A stretch of 64,000 nt of DNA, taken from contig NZ_JYJA01000024.1 in NCBI RefSeq assembly GCF_000956465.1, positions 1 to 64,000 on the forward strand. The letters are read 5' to 3'. The notes under the pieces were generated by a model that saw nothing but the letters and a program-made list of their open reading frames with translations, was not told the DNA's origin and made no database searches. Below are positions 33,813-41,871 of the stretch, piece by piece. Origin of the DNA: Microbacterium trichothecenolyticum. GTDB lineage: Bacteria > Actinomycetota > Actinomycetes > Actinomycetales > Microbacteriaceae. A program made the position numbers and the translations under genes. How positions within the stretch are numbered: position 1 is the stretch's first letter; each line of letters begins with the position of its first letter.

Positions 33813-34864
33813 GGGATCCGTCTTTCGATGCCGTCGGCGAGGGTGCGCAGGAGTGCGCCGGCCCGGTCGGGGAGTGCGGGATCGTGCGATGCCGCCCGCA
33901 CCGCGGTCAGCGTCTCCTCGACGAGCTGCACCAGGCGCTGGCGTGCTCCGGTCTCCTCCAGCACCGCCTGCGCCTCGCGCACCGCGACAGGGCCGGTACG
34001 CGCGAGCGCGAGCGCTTCGTCGACGCGCGGCGCGGCGCCGGACTCCCGCGCCAGCGCAACGAGCGGGGTGCGCTTGTTCTCGCGGAGGTCGGGTCCGGTG
34101 TCACGCCCCGTCTGCGCCGTGGTCCCGAACGCGCCGATCAGATCGTCGACGAGCTGGAAGGCGAGCCCGAGGCGTCCGCCTGCCTCACCGAGCACGCGCA
34201 GCGCGTCGCCGTCGGCGCCCCCGAGCAGCGCGCCCGCCTGCAGCGGCGCGCGGAATGTGTACACCGCGGTCTTGTTGAACGCCGTATCGAGGGTCGAGAG
34301 GCGCGACGGATGCCGCGCCGCGACGCTGTTCTCGACGTCGGCGAGTTCGCCCGCCGCCGAGATCAGGACGGCGTCGTCGAGCAGGGTCAGGAGCCGATCC
34401 CTCGTCGCGTCGTCGGTGTGGGCCATCGCGATCAGGCGGAAGGCCTCGTGCAGGAGGATGTCGCCGGCCAGGATGGCGGCGGCGTCGCCCACCAGGGCCG
34501 CCCCGTCGGGGTCGGCGCCGTCGTCCTGTGCCCGCCGCCGGAACTCGCCGCCGATGTTGGGCACCCCGCGCCGCATCGTGTCGTGGTCGATCACGTCGTC
34601 GTGCACGACGAACGCCGTGTGCAGCAGTTCGAAGGCCGCGGCGACGGAGAGGACGGCGGACGTGTCGGCGTCGTCGGCGCGGAACGCGTCGAAGGATGCC
34701 GTGACCAGGGCGGGACGCAGTCGTTTTCCGCCCTGGGCCGCGCGGGTGATCGCGTCGCCCAGGACGCCGAACGCGGGGCCCAGCTCCGACGCGCGCTCGC
34801 GGATGCGCGCGAGCGCGCCGTCGATCGCGATCCGAAGGTCGGGGTCGGACGCCGCGGGGATCAT
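33809..34864 (-). CDS. crtE: Polyprenyl (geranylgeranyl) diphosphate synthase
   Basis: 351 residues from the ATG at 34864, which overlaps the idi stop (ATGA). Trans-isoprenyl diphosphate synthase motifs: GGKRLRP, first Asp-rich motif VVHDDVIDHD and second QLVDDLIGAFG, the DDxxG form common in actinobacteria. It builds the C20 precursor from IPP and allylic diphosphates. The longer upstream open frame runs through idi and is not used. Confidence 0.93.
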   Translation of the reverse strand: MIPAASDPDLRIAIDGALARIRERASELGPAFGVLGDAITRAAQGGKRLRPALVTASFDAFRADDADTSAVLSVAAAFELLHTAFVVHDDVIDHDTMRRGVPNIGGEFRRRAQDDGADPDGAALVGDAAAILAGDILLHEAFRLIAMAHTDDATRDRLLTLLDDAVLISAAGELADVENSVAARHPSRLSTLDTAFNKTAVYTFRAPLQAGALLGGADGDALRVLGEAGGRLGLAFQLVDDLIGAFGTTAQTGRDTGPDLRENKRTPLVALARESGAAPRVDEALALARTGPVAVREAQAVLEETGARQRLVQLVEETLTAVRAASHDPALPDRAGALLRTLADGIERRIP

Positions 34865-35412
34865 GACGCGCGTCTCTCGCGCGATGACGTCTCGAACAGG
34901 TGGAGCTGCTGGGCCTGGAGCACGAGCCACGGGCTGAACGCCCACGGTGTCGCCTCGAGCGAGACGGCGAGCGCTTCGGGCTCGACCCACCGCGCGTCGA
35001 CGACCTCGAGCGGGTTGAGCACGGGCTCGTCGTCGGTATAGGCGGTGTACACCGGGCACACCTCGTGCTCGACGATGCCGTTGGCGTCGGTGGCGCGGTA
35101 CCGGAAAAGCGGGAGCGCGACGCGGAGGTCGGTGAGGGTGAGCCCCAGTTCGAAGTCCGCGTGGCGACGCACCGCCGAGAGCACCGGTTCGGCAGGACGG
35201 GGATGCCCGCAGAACGAGTTGGTCCAGACCCCGGGCCAGGTGCGCTTCGTGAGGGCCCGCCGGGTGATGAGAACCTGGCCGTCGCTGTTGACGACGTGGC
35301 AGGAGAACGCGAGGTGCAGGGCGGTATCGGGGCCGTGCACGCTGGATTTCGGGGCCGTGCCGATGGCTCGGCCGTCATCGTCGAGCAGGACGACGTGGTC
35401 GGTGTCGGGCAT
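34861..35412 (-). CDS. idi: Isopentenyl-diphosphate delta-isomerase, type 1
   Basis: 183 residues. The catalytic Cys lies in TNSFCGHP and the catalytic Glu in VEHEVCPVY, within a Nudix-like fold that needs a divalent metal. It interconverts IPP and DMAPP, and DMAPP is used both to start GGPP and as the donor for lycopene elongation, which explains its place as first gene of the operon. AGAGGA precedes the ATG. Confidence 0.94.
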   Translation of the reverse strand: MPDTDHVVLLDDDGRAIGTAPKSSVHGPDTALHLAFSCHVVNSDGQVLITRRALTKRTWPGVWTNSFCGHPRPAEPVLSAVRRHADFELGLTLTDLRVALPLFRYRATDANGIVEHEVCPVYTAYTDDEPVLNPLEVVDARWVEPEALAVSLEATPWAFSPWLVLQAQQLHLFETSSRERRAS

Positions 35413-35430
35413 CCCATCATTCCTCTCAGA

Positions 35431-35449
35431 TTGCTAGCTAAGCTAGCAA
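35431..35449. promoter_or_regulatory. Perfect 19-base inverted repeat, operator of the carotenoid operon
   Basis: TTGCTAGCT-A-AGCTAGCAA is a perfect palindrome in the 81-base gap between idi and the divergent MarR gene, 19 bases upstream of the idi ATG. On the minus strand it includes TAGCTT, a possible -10 box of the operon, so a bound repressor would block RNA polymerase. Size and symmetry suit a MarR dimer. In Corynebacterium the MarR-type CrtR controls the crt operon from an equivalent divergent position. Confidence 0.85.
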
Positions 35450-35493
35450 TACCTCTTGTGCGATGCTACAACGGGTCGGAGGGAACGTCCACG

Positions 35494-35967
35494 ATGTCGG
35501 AACGCTGGCTGCCACAGACCGAGCATGAGCATGCGGTGATGCGTGTGCTCACGTCCATCCGTGCCGTCAGTGACGCCATGGAGCGCATGCACAGCGGCAT
35601 GAAGGGCGACATGGACATGAACGCGTCCGATGTCGCCGCTCTTCGGCTGCTCATCATCCGCGAGCGGCAAGGCCGCTCGGTCAGCCCGCGCGACATCGCC
35701 CGACACCTTCGCATCTCGACCGCATCGACCACCAAGCTGCTCGATCGACTCGTCGATTCCGGCCACGTCCAGCGGCGACCGCATCCCAGCGACGGGCGCG
35801 GGCGCGTGGTGGTGCTCACCGAGGATGCGCGCAATGCGTTCTTCCGGGTCTTCGGCGACAGGCTGCGGGCGATGCGGGCCGTCGCGTTGGACTACGACGA
35901 GGTGGAACTCGCCGTGATCGCGCGGTTCTTGGACGACCTGTGCGGCGCGATGGACCCGGAGGAGTGA
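35494..35967 (+). CDS. MarR family transcriptional regulator, probable CrtR
   Basis: 157 residues with a winged helix-turn-helix centred on SPRDIARHLRISTASTTKLLDRLVDSG and a wing at RRPHPSDGRGRVVVLT. It is transcribed divergently from the carotenoid operon across a perfect palindrome, the same arrangement as the GGPP-responsive repressor CrtR of Corynebacterium; its ligand here is inferred. CGGAGGGA lies upstream of the ATG. The palindrome is also close to its own promoter (possible -10 TACAAC at 35466-35471), so autoregulation is likely. Confidence 0.88.
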   Translation: MSERWLPQTEHEHAVMRVLTSIRAVSDAMERMHSGMKGDMDMNASDVAALRLLIIRERQGRSVSPRDIARHLRISTASTTKLLDRLVDSGHVQRRPHPSDGRGRVVVLTEDARNAFFRVFGDRLRAMRAVALDYDEVELAVIARFLDDLCGAMDPEE

Positions 35968-35988
35968 ACGCGACGGCTCGCGGAACAA

Positions 35989-36030
35989 CAGAAGAGGGCG
36001 ACCCTGTCGGGACGCCCTCTTCTGTGTTTT
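35989..36030. terminator. Intrinsic terminator after the MarR gene, shared with tRNA-fMet
   Basis: CAGAAGAGGGCG and CGCCCTCTTCTG pair perfectly over 12 bases around a 12-base loop, followed by TGTTTT. It lies between the MarR stop and the 3' end of the convergent tRNA, so it can end transcripts from both sides. Confidence 0.88.
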
Positions 36031-36033
36031 CTG

Positions 36034-36107
36034 TTGCGGGGACAGGATTTGAACCTGCGACCTCTGGGTTATGAGCCCAGCGAGCTACCGAGCTGCTCCA
36101 CCCCGCG
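36034..36107 (-). tRNA. Initiator tRNA-fMet (CAT)
   Basis: A full cloverleaf on the minus strand beginning CGCGGGGTGGAGCAG and with anticodon CAT in GGGCTCATAACCC. Initiator hallmarks are visible: a C1-A72 mismatch at the top of the acceptor stem and three consecutive G-C pairs at the bottom of the anticodon stem. CCA is not encoded. Confidence 0.95.
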
Positions 36108-36118
36108 GCACAAGGAAT

Positions 36119-36124
36119 AGCCTA
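36119..36124 (-). promoter_or_regulatory. -10 box (TAGGCT) of the tRNA-fMet gene
   Basis: TAGGCT on the minus strand lies 11 bases upstream of the mature tRNA 5' end, the right distance for a short 5' leader. No convincing -35 is visible. Confidence 0.5.
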
Positions 36125-36200
36125 GCACGGGGTTTGGGGTGGTCGTGACACAGGGGTGGTCGGCTTGCCCCGACCGCGGGCGGCGGGCAAGGATGAACCC

Positions 36201-36719
36201 ATGTCCACCGAGCGCGACACCGACGCTGCAGGCGGCCGCGTCGAAGGCCGCGACGAGACGCCGGAGGAGCGTGCGGACCGCAACTGGAGCGAGGTGCTGC
36301 AGGAGGTGCGCGTCCTGCAGACGGGCACGCAGATCCTGACCGGCTTCCTGCTCGCGCTGGCCTTCCAGCCGGCCTTCGGCGACCTCACCGATTCCCAGAG
36401 GTCGTTCTATCTGGGGCTCGTCGTGCTGTCAGCGCTCAGCTCGATCGTCGCCCTCGCACCGGTGGCCCTCCACCGGGCCCTGTTCCAGCAGCGTGCCAAG
36501 GCCGAAGTCGTGCGGTACGGACACCTCGCCCTCGTCACGGCGCTCGGGACCGTCGCCGTGCTCCTCGTCGGTGTCGTGGCCTTCGTGTTCGATGTCGTGC
36601 TGGGTGGGTCGGCGTTCTGGTGGGCCCTCATCCCGCTCGGGCTGCTGGTCTTCGCGATGTGGCTGGTCGTGCCCGCGATCCTCCGCGCGCGCCGCCGGAC
36701 GAACGGAGTACGACGATGA
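36201..36719 (+). CDS. DUF6328 family membrane protein
   Basis: 172 residues, with an acidic N-terminus and four membrane helices (about 50-65, 72-92, 113-135 and 140-162). The segment EVRVLQTGTQILTGFLLALAF is characteristic of this family of unknown function. AAGGA stands 7 bases before the ATG. The stop overlaps the start of the amidohydrolase gene (ATGA), so the two are co-translated. Confidence 0.82.
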   Translation: MSTERDTDAAGGRVEGRDETPEERADRNWSEVLQEVRVLQTGTQILTGFLLALAFQPAFGDLTDSQRSFYLGLVVLSALSSIVALAPVALHRALFQQRAKAEVVRYGHLALVTALGTVAVLLVGVVAFVFDVVLGGSAFWWALIPLGLLVFAMWLVVPAILRARRRTNGVRR

Positions 36720-37519
36720 CCGAGACACTCCCCATCGGGGTGGCGCAGTTCGCACCGACGGCCGATGCCGCGGTGAACCTCGAATCCATCGCGCAGCTCG
36801 TGGCGACGGCATCCGCCCGCGGAGCGCGCGTCGTGGTCTTCCCCGAGTACTCGAGCTACTTCGTCGACCCGTTCGACGAGTCCCTCGCCGCGAACGCCCA
36901 GGCGCTGGACGGCCTGTTCGTGCAGGCGCTCACGCGACTTGCGGCGCAGCACGACCTGACGATCGTCGCGGGACTGCTGGAGCGCGGCAGCGACGGCGAG
37001 CGCGTGCGCAACACCGCGGTCGCCGTCGATGCGACGGGCCTGATCGCGCACTACCGGAAGCTGCACCTCTACGACGCGTTCGGCCAGCGGGAGTCGGACT
37101 GGGTCGAGCCGGGGGAGCCGGAGGCACCGCAGACGTTCGAGCTCGGCGGACTCCGGTTCGGCCTCATGACCTGCTACGACCTCCGGTTCCCCGAGGTCGG
37201 ACGGCTGCTCGTCGACGCCGGGGCCGACGTGTTCGTCGTGCCGGCGGAATGGGTGCGCGGTCCGCTCAAGGAGCACCACTGGCGCACCCTGCTGCACGCC
37301 CGCGCGATCGAGAACACCGTGTTCGTCGCCGCCGCGGACCACCCGCCGCCCCTCGGAGTAGGCAACTCGCTCGTCGTCGACCCGCAGGGCGTCGAACTGG
37401 CCGCGGTCGGCACGTCGACCGACGTGGCGGTCGCCCACCTCGACGTCGGCGCGATCGAGCGTGTGCGCCGGGTCAACCCCGCCCTGACGCTCCGGCGCTT
37501 CGGCGTCGGGCCGCGCTGA
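36716..37519 (+). CDS. Carbon-nitrogen hydrolase (nitrilase superfamily amidase)
   Basis: 267 residues from the ATG at 36716, overlapping the upstream stop. The catalytic triad is complete: Glu44 in VFPEYSS, Lys115 in YRKLHLYD and Cys153 in MTCYDLRFPE. Members hydrolyse amides, including deaminated glutathione or omega-amides such as alpha-ketoglutaramate. The convergent aminotransferase could supply such keto-acid amides, making an omega-amidase role attractive, but this is inference. Confidence 0.92.
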   Translation: MTETLPIGVAQFAPTADAAVNLESIAQLVATASARGARVVVFPEYSSYFVDPFDESLAANAQALDGLFVQALTRLAAQHDLTIVAGLLERGSDGERVRNTAVAVDATGLIAHYRKLHLYDAFGQRESDWVEPGEPEAPQTFELGGLRFGLMTCYDLRFPEVGRLLVDAGADVFVVPAEWVRGPLKEHHWRTLLHARAIENTVFVAAADHPPPLGVGNSLVVDPQGVELAAVGTSTDVAVAHLDVGAIERVRRVNPALTLRRFGVGPR

Positions 37520-37528
37520 CCCCGAGGC

Positions 37529-38728
37529 TCACCCGAGGGCGGCGAGGCGGGAGGCCGCTTCCTCGAGCACCTCGACGCGTTTGCACGCCGCGAAGCGCAC
37601 GAGCGTGGCGTACTTCTCGAGCCGGTCCGGCGTCGCGAACGCGGTGAGCGGGATGGCCACGACCCCGGCGCGCTCGGGGAGAGCGCGGCAGAAGGCCGCG
37701 GCATCCGTCGCTCCGAGCGGCGCGGCGTCGACGACGGTGAAATAGGAGCCGGCGGGCATCGACACGTCGAATCCGGCGGCGCGCAGCCCCGCGCCGAGCA
37801 GGTCGCGCTTCGCACGCAGCGTGCCGGCGATGCCTTGGAAGAAGTCGTCGCCCAGGCGGAGTCCGGTGGCCATCGCAGGCTGGAACGGGCTGCCGTTGAC
37901 GTACGTGAGGAACTGCTTGACCGCGAGCACCGCATCGACGAGCGGGGCGGGGCCGGAGATCCAGCCGATCTTCCAGCCGGTCGTCGAGAACGTCTTGCCG
38001 CCCGACGAGATCGTCAGCGTGCGCTCCCCGGCGCCGGGGAGCGTGGCGATCGGCACGTGCGGCTCGTCGAAGACGAGGTGCTCGTACACCTCGTCGGTCA
38101 CGATGACGGCGTCGTGGTGCTCGGCGAGGCGCACGACCTCGTCGCGCACCGCGGCGCCGAAGACAGCCCCGGTGGGATTGTGCGGATCGTTCACGAGGAT
38201 GACGCGGGTGCGATCGCTCACGGCGGCGCGCAGTTCGTCGAGGTCGGGCTGGAAGTCGGGCCACCGCAGCGGCACCGTCACGAGCCGAGCGCCGGCGAGA
38301 GCGACGACCGCGGCGTACGAGTCGTAGTAGGGCTCGAACACCACGACCTCGTCGTCGGGACCGTCGATGAGGGCGAGGAGCGCGGCGGCGAGCGCCTCGG
38401 TCGCCCCGGCCGTCACGAGCACCTCACGGGCGGGATCCAGCCGCAGTCCGTAGAACCGCTCCTGGTGCTCGGCGACGGCCGAGAGGAGATCAGGGATGCC
38501 GCGACCCGGCGGGTACTGATTGACGCCGTTCGCGATCGCCGAACGTGCCGCCTCGAGCACCTCGGCCGGGCCGTCCTCGTCGGGGAAGCCCTGCCCGAGG
38601 TTGATCGCGCCGGTACGCGCCGCAAGGGCCGACATCTCGGCGAAGATGGTGGGGTGGATCGACCCGTCGGAACCGACGAGTCCGGCGCCCGCGGCCGTGC
38701 GGCGCCATGCTCCGGAGATCTGTCGCAT
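37529..38728 (-). CDS. PLP-dependent aminotransferase, class I/II (DapC/KAT-like)
   Basis: 399 residues from the ATG at 38728. Fold-type I signatures: NPHNPTGAVF, TDEVYEHLVF and the PLP lysine Lys245 in SSGGKTFSTTGWKIGW, with a C-terminal VRFAACK. This subgroup includes kynurenine/glutamine aminotransferases and the mycobacterial DapC assigned to N-succinyl-diaminopimelate transamination; sequence alone does not settle the substrate. It ends 9 bases from the convergent nitrilase-family gene. Confidence 0.9.
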   Translation of the reverse strand: MRQISGAWRRTAAGAGLVGSDGSIHPTIFAEMSALAARTGAINLGQGFPDEDGPAEVLEAARSAIANGVNQYPPGRGIPDLLSAVAEHQERFYGLRLDPAREVLVTAGATEALAAALLALIDGPDDEVVVFEPYYDSYAAVVALAGARLVTVPLRWPDFQPDLDELRAAVSDRTRVILVNDPHNPTGAVFGAAVRDEVVRLAEHHDAVIVTDEVYEHLVFDEPHVPIATLPGAGERTLTISSGGKTFSTTGWKIGWISGPAPLVDAVLAVKQFLTYVNGSPFQPAMATGLRLGDDFFQGIAGTLRAKRDLLGAGLRAAGFDVSMPAGSYFTVVDAAPLGATDAAAFCRALPERAGVVAIPLTAFATPDRLEKYATLVRFAACKRVEVLEEAASRLAALG

Positions 38729-38734
38729 CGCTTC

Positions 38735-38740
38735 ACCGTA
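38735..38740 (-). promoter_or_regulatory. -10 box (TACGGT), probable leaderless start
   Basis: TACGGT on the minus strand ends 6 bases before the ATG at 38728, with only GAAGCG between. Confidence 0.5.
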
Positions 38741-38846
38741 ATACCGGGCGGGCTCATCTCTGTTGCATAGGCGAGTCCCATTCGCGACATAAGAAACGCA
38801 CAGCATCGGTGGGCACAGTGGTGAGTGCTTGGCAGAAGGAGCAACC

Positions 38847-40538
38847 ATGAGCGACATCCAGGGCGATCGCCCGGAAGACCAGACCCCCGCCGTCCCCTCG
38901 CAGTCGGCCGCGGAGGCCGCCGCGCAGACGCCCGCCCAGCCCGAGACCCCGGCCCCCGCCGCGGCCGCGCCGGAAGCCGTCGAGCCCGCGCAGTCATCCG
39001 CGCCCGCCCAGCCTGCGCCGCCCGTGGCCTCGGCCGCGCCCGCCGCCGCGCTGCCCCCGGTCCCGCCGAGCGCACCCGCCGCGCAGCCCGCGACCCACGT
39101 GCAGCCCACCGCGCCGACCCAGCCCGTGCCGCCCGCCGGTTATCCGGCAGGGGCGCACGCGTACGCCCGTCCGCAGGGTTACGCCGGCCAGCCCGCACCC
39201 TACCCCCACTCCTACGCGGGCCAGCCGACGCCCGGCGCCCCCGGTGCCGCGTTCGGCGTGCCCGCTGCGGACGCCCAGCAGACGCTGCCGATCGCCGGCT
39301 CGACCGGCGCGGTGCCGACGGCGACCAAGGCCCCCAAGAAGTCGTCCGGAGCGGGCAAGGTCGTCGGCCTCATCGTCGCGGCCGCCATCGTCGGCGGCGC
39401 TGCGGGCCTCGGTGGCGCGTACGCCGGCGTCACCTGGTTCGCCCCGGTGAGCGCATCGCCCGCCGCGGGACCGTCGACGGTCACCGTCAACGACACCGAC
39501 TCGGTCAACCAGACCACCGCGATCGCCGCGAAGGTCGTGCCGAGCGTCGTCACGATCGAGGCGACCGGCTCGTCGGCAGCCGGCACCGGTTCGGGCGTCG
39601 TGCTCACGAAGGACGGCTACGTCGTCACCAACACGCACGTCGTGACCCTCGACGGCGCGACCGGTGACGCGACCATCCGCGTGACCACGTCCGATGGCCG
39701 CGTCTACGACGCAGAGGTCGTCGGCACCGACCCGACCTACGACCTGGCCGTCATCAAGCTGAAGGACGCCGAGGACCTCACCCCGATCGAGATCGCCGAC
39801 TCGAGCAAGCTCAACGTCGGCGACACGACCGTCGCGGTCGGGGCGCCGCTGGGGCTCGCGAACTCGGTGACGGAAGGCATCGTGAGCGCGCTCAACCGCT
39901 CGATCTCGATCGCGTCCTCGGCGGCGCCCGACTCGGGCGGCGACAGCCAGGACCAGCAGGACCAGAACAGCCAGGAAGGCCCGTTCCGCTTCGACTTCGG
40001 TCAGGGCGACCAGCAGTCGACGGCGACCGAGAGCATCTCGATCTCCGTCATCCAGACCGACGCCGCCATCAACCCCGGCAACTCGGGCGGCGCGCTGGTC
40101 GACTCCGACGGCAAGCTGATCGGGATCAACGTGGCGATCGCGACCGCTGGCGGCTCGTCGTCCGACGGCTCGGGCTCGATCGGCGTCGGCTTCTCGATCC
40201 CGTCCGACATCGTCAAGCGCATCACCGGCGAGATCATCGACAGCGGCGAGGCGACCCACGGTCTGCTCGGCGCGAACGTGAAGGCCGCGGCATCCGTCGA
40301 GGGCTCCACCATCACCGGCGCCTACATCGATGCCGTCACCGACGGCGGCGCGGCTGCCGCCGCCGGCCTGCAGAAGGGCGACATCGTCACTGCTTTCAAC
40401 GGCGTCCCCGTCACCGACGCGACCGACCTCACGGCGCAGGTGCGCGCGGCCGCGGCCGGCAGCGACGCCGAAGTGACGTACGTCCGCGACGGCAAGACGC
40501 AGACCCTCCAGGTCACGCTGGGATCGCTCCAGCAGTAG
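38847..40538 (+). CDS. HtrA/DegP-type trypsin-like serine protease with PDZ domain
   Basis: 563 residues from the ATG at 38847, with AGAAGGA upstream. Residues 1-165 are a Pro/Ala-rich cytosolic segment, followed by one membrane helix (about 170-195), an extracytoplasmic trypsin-like domain and a single PDZ domain (about 470-550). The triad is His264 in TNTHVV, Asp299 in TYDLAV and Ser413 in NPGNSGGAL. It degrades or refolds damaged envelope proteins. A Gln/Asp-rich insertion (about 365-390) interrupts the protease domain. Divergent from the aminotransferase. Confidence 0.94.
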   Translation: MSDIQGDRPEDQTPAVPSQSAAEAAAQTPAQPETPAPAAAAPEAVEPAQSSAPAQPAPPVASAAPAAALPPVPPSAPAAQPATHVQPTAPTQPVPPAGYPAGAHAYARPQGYAGQPAPYPHSYAGQPTPGAPGAAFGVPAADAQQTLPIAGSTGAVPTATKAPKKSSGAGKVVGLIVAAAIVGGAAGLGGAYAGVTWFAPVSASPAAGPSTVTVNDTDSVNQTTAIAAKVVPSVVTIEATGSSAAGTGSGVVLTKDGYVVTNTHVVTLDGATGDATIRVTTSDGRVYDAEVVGTDPTYDLAVIKLKDAEDLTPIEIADSSKLNVGDTTVAVGAPLGLANSVTEGIVSALNRSISIASSAAPDSGGDSQDQQDQNSQEGPFRFDFGQGDQQSTATESISISVIQTDAAINPGNSGGALVDSDGKLIGINVAIATAGGSSSDGSGSIGVGFSIPSDIVKRITGEIIDSGEATHGLLGANVKAAASVEGSTITGAYIDAVTDGGAAAAAGLQKGDIVTAFNGVPVTDATDLTAQVRAAAAGSDAEVTYVRDGKTQTLQVTLGSLQQ

Positions 40539-40584
40539 TCCGCACGCCCGTCCACACCCCCAGGGACGCCATTGCGCGAGCAGG

Positions 40585-40590
40585 TAGGCT
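40585..40590 (+). promoter_or_regulatory. -10 box (TAGGCT), probable leaderless start
   Basis: TAGGCT ends 6 bases before the ATG at 40597; CGCGGG between is not a Shine-Dalgarno. Confidence 0.5.
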
Positions 40591-40596
40591 CGCGGG

Positions 40597-41871
40597 ATGG
40601 CGTCCTTCTCGTTCGGCGCGGGGAACGCCCGAAAGCTCGCGACCATCCCGCTCTATGCCGCCGGACGCCTCCTCACCCTCCTGGTGCCCCGCTCGCGCGA
40701 CGAGTGGGTGATCGGCTGTGCGGTCGGCATCGGTGACGGCGCGCTGGCGCTCTGGGAGGTGGCGGCCGCCGACGGACGCAGCCCTGTCTGGCTGGTCGGC
40801 TCGGCGAAGGAGGCGGCGGATGCTGCGGCCCGCGGCATCCGCACCGTTCCGAAGCATTCCCTGCGCGGGCTGTGGCGCACCGCGCGCGCCCGAGTGGTCG
40901 TCGTCACGCACGGATTCGGGGACGTCAACCGCTACGCGGTGTCGGGTGCGTTCGTCGTGCAGCTGTGGCACGGCATCCCGCTCAAGCGGATCGGGGTCGA
41001 TTCGCCCGAGACGCTGAGGGTGCCCGGCGTCGTCGCTGCGACGCCGGCTGCCGGAGCCGTGCGCGGGCTGCTGAGATCGATGTACCGCGGCGCCGCGCGC
41101 CGCATCCGTGTGATTCCAGCCGCCTCGCATCTCGTCCGCGGCCGTCTCGAATCCGCCTTCGCATTGCCCGATGCGAGCGTGCCGGTGACCGGCGAGCCTC
41201 GCGTCGACGTGCTCTCCCGTGGCAGCGCCGAGGATCGCCGCGTGCAGGCCCGCGCCGCCATCGGGCGCGCCGTGCCCCGCGGGGGCCTCTCGACCCGCTT
41301 CGTGCTCTACGCGCCGACGTGGCGCGACGGCGCGGTCGACCCGGCGGTGCCGACCACGCAGGAATGGTCGCACATCGTCGATGTGCTGAGGCATCACGAC
41401 GCGACGCTCCTCGTCCGGTCGCACCCGCTCGGCGCCGGCGACTACACCCCGCCGTTCCCGACCGACCGCGTGCACCTGCTCGGCAGTGACCTGGTCGCGG
41501 ACGTGACCCCGCTGCTGCCCGGCCTCGACGCCCTCGTCACCGACTACTCGTCGCTCGCGTTCGACGCGTCGCTCGTGCCGCTGCCGACGCTGTTCCTCGC
41601 CCCCGACGTCGAGGAGTACGCACGAAGGCGCGGCTTCTACGGCACATACGCCGACGTGGCGGGCGCGGACTGGGCGATCGACTGGACGCAGGCGGCGACC
41701 CAGCTGGACGCGGTGCTCGGAGACGATGCCGAGCGTGCACGCCGCGTCGATCGGGCGATCGCGCTGGATGCGCGGGTGCACGCGTTCCGCGACGGGCGCA
41801 ATGCCGAGAGGGTGTACCGTGCGATTCTGGCCGGAACGGTGCACGACGACCCGAGGGAAGGAACCGGATGA
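40597..41871 (+). CDS. CDP-glycerol glycerophosphotransferase family protein (1)
   Basis: 424 residues of the TagF/TagB-type family that transfers glycerol phosphate from CDP-glycerol to build teichoic acid-like polymers on the inner membrane face. Diagnostic segments are QLWHGIPLKRIG (acceptor-side His), LYAPTWRDG, VRSHPLG and VTDYSSLAFD. There is no membrane helix; an amphipathic N-terminus would suit peripheral attachment. The stop overlaps the next gene (ATGA), so the two related transferases are made together and may add primer and chain units in turn. Confidence 0.88.
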   Translation: MASFSFGAGNARKLATIPLYAAGRLLTLLVPRSRDEWVIGCAVGIGDGALALWEVAAADGRSPVWLVGSAKEAADAAARGIRTVPKHSLRGLWRTARARVVVVTHGFGDVNRYAVSGAFVVQLWHGIPLKRIGVDSPETLRVPGVVAATPAAGAVRGLLRSMYRGAARRIRVIPAASHLVRGRLESAFALPDASVPVTGEPRVDVLSRGSAEDRRVQARAAIGRAVPRGGLSTRFVLYAPTWRDGAVDPAVPTTQEWSHIVDVLRHHDATLLVRSHPLGAGDYTPPFPTDRVHLLGSDLVADVTPLLPGLDALVTDYSSLAFDASLVPLPTLFLAPDVEEYARRRGFYGTYADVAGADWAIDWTQAATQLDAVLGDDAERARRVDRAIALDARVHAFRDGRNAERVYRAILAGTVHDDPREGTG

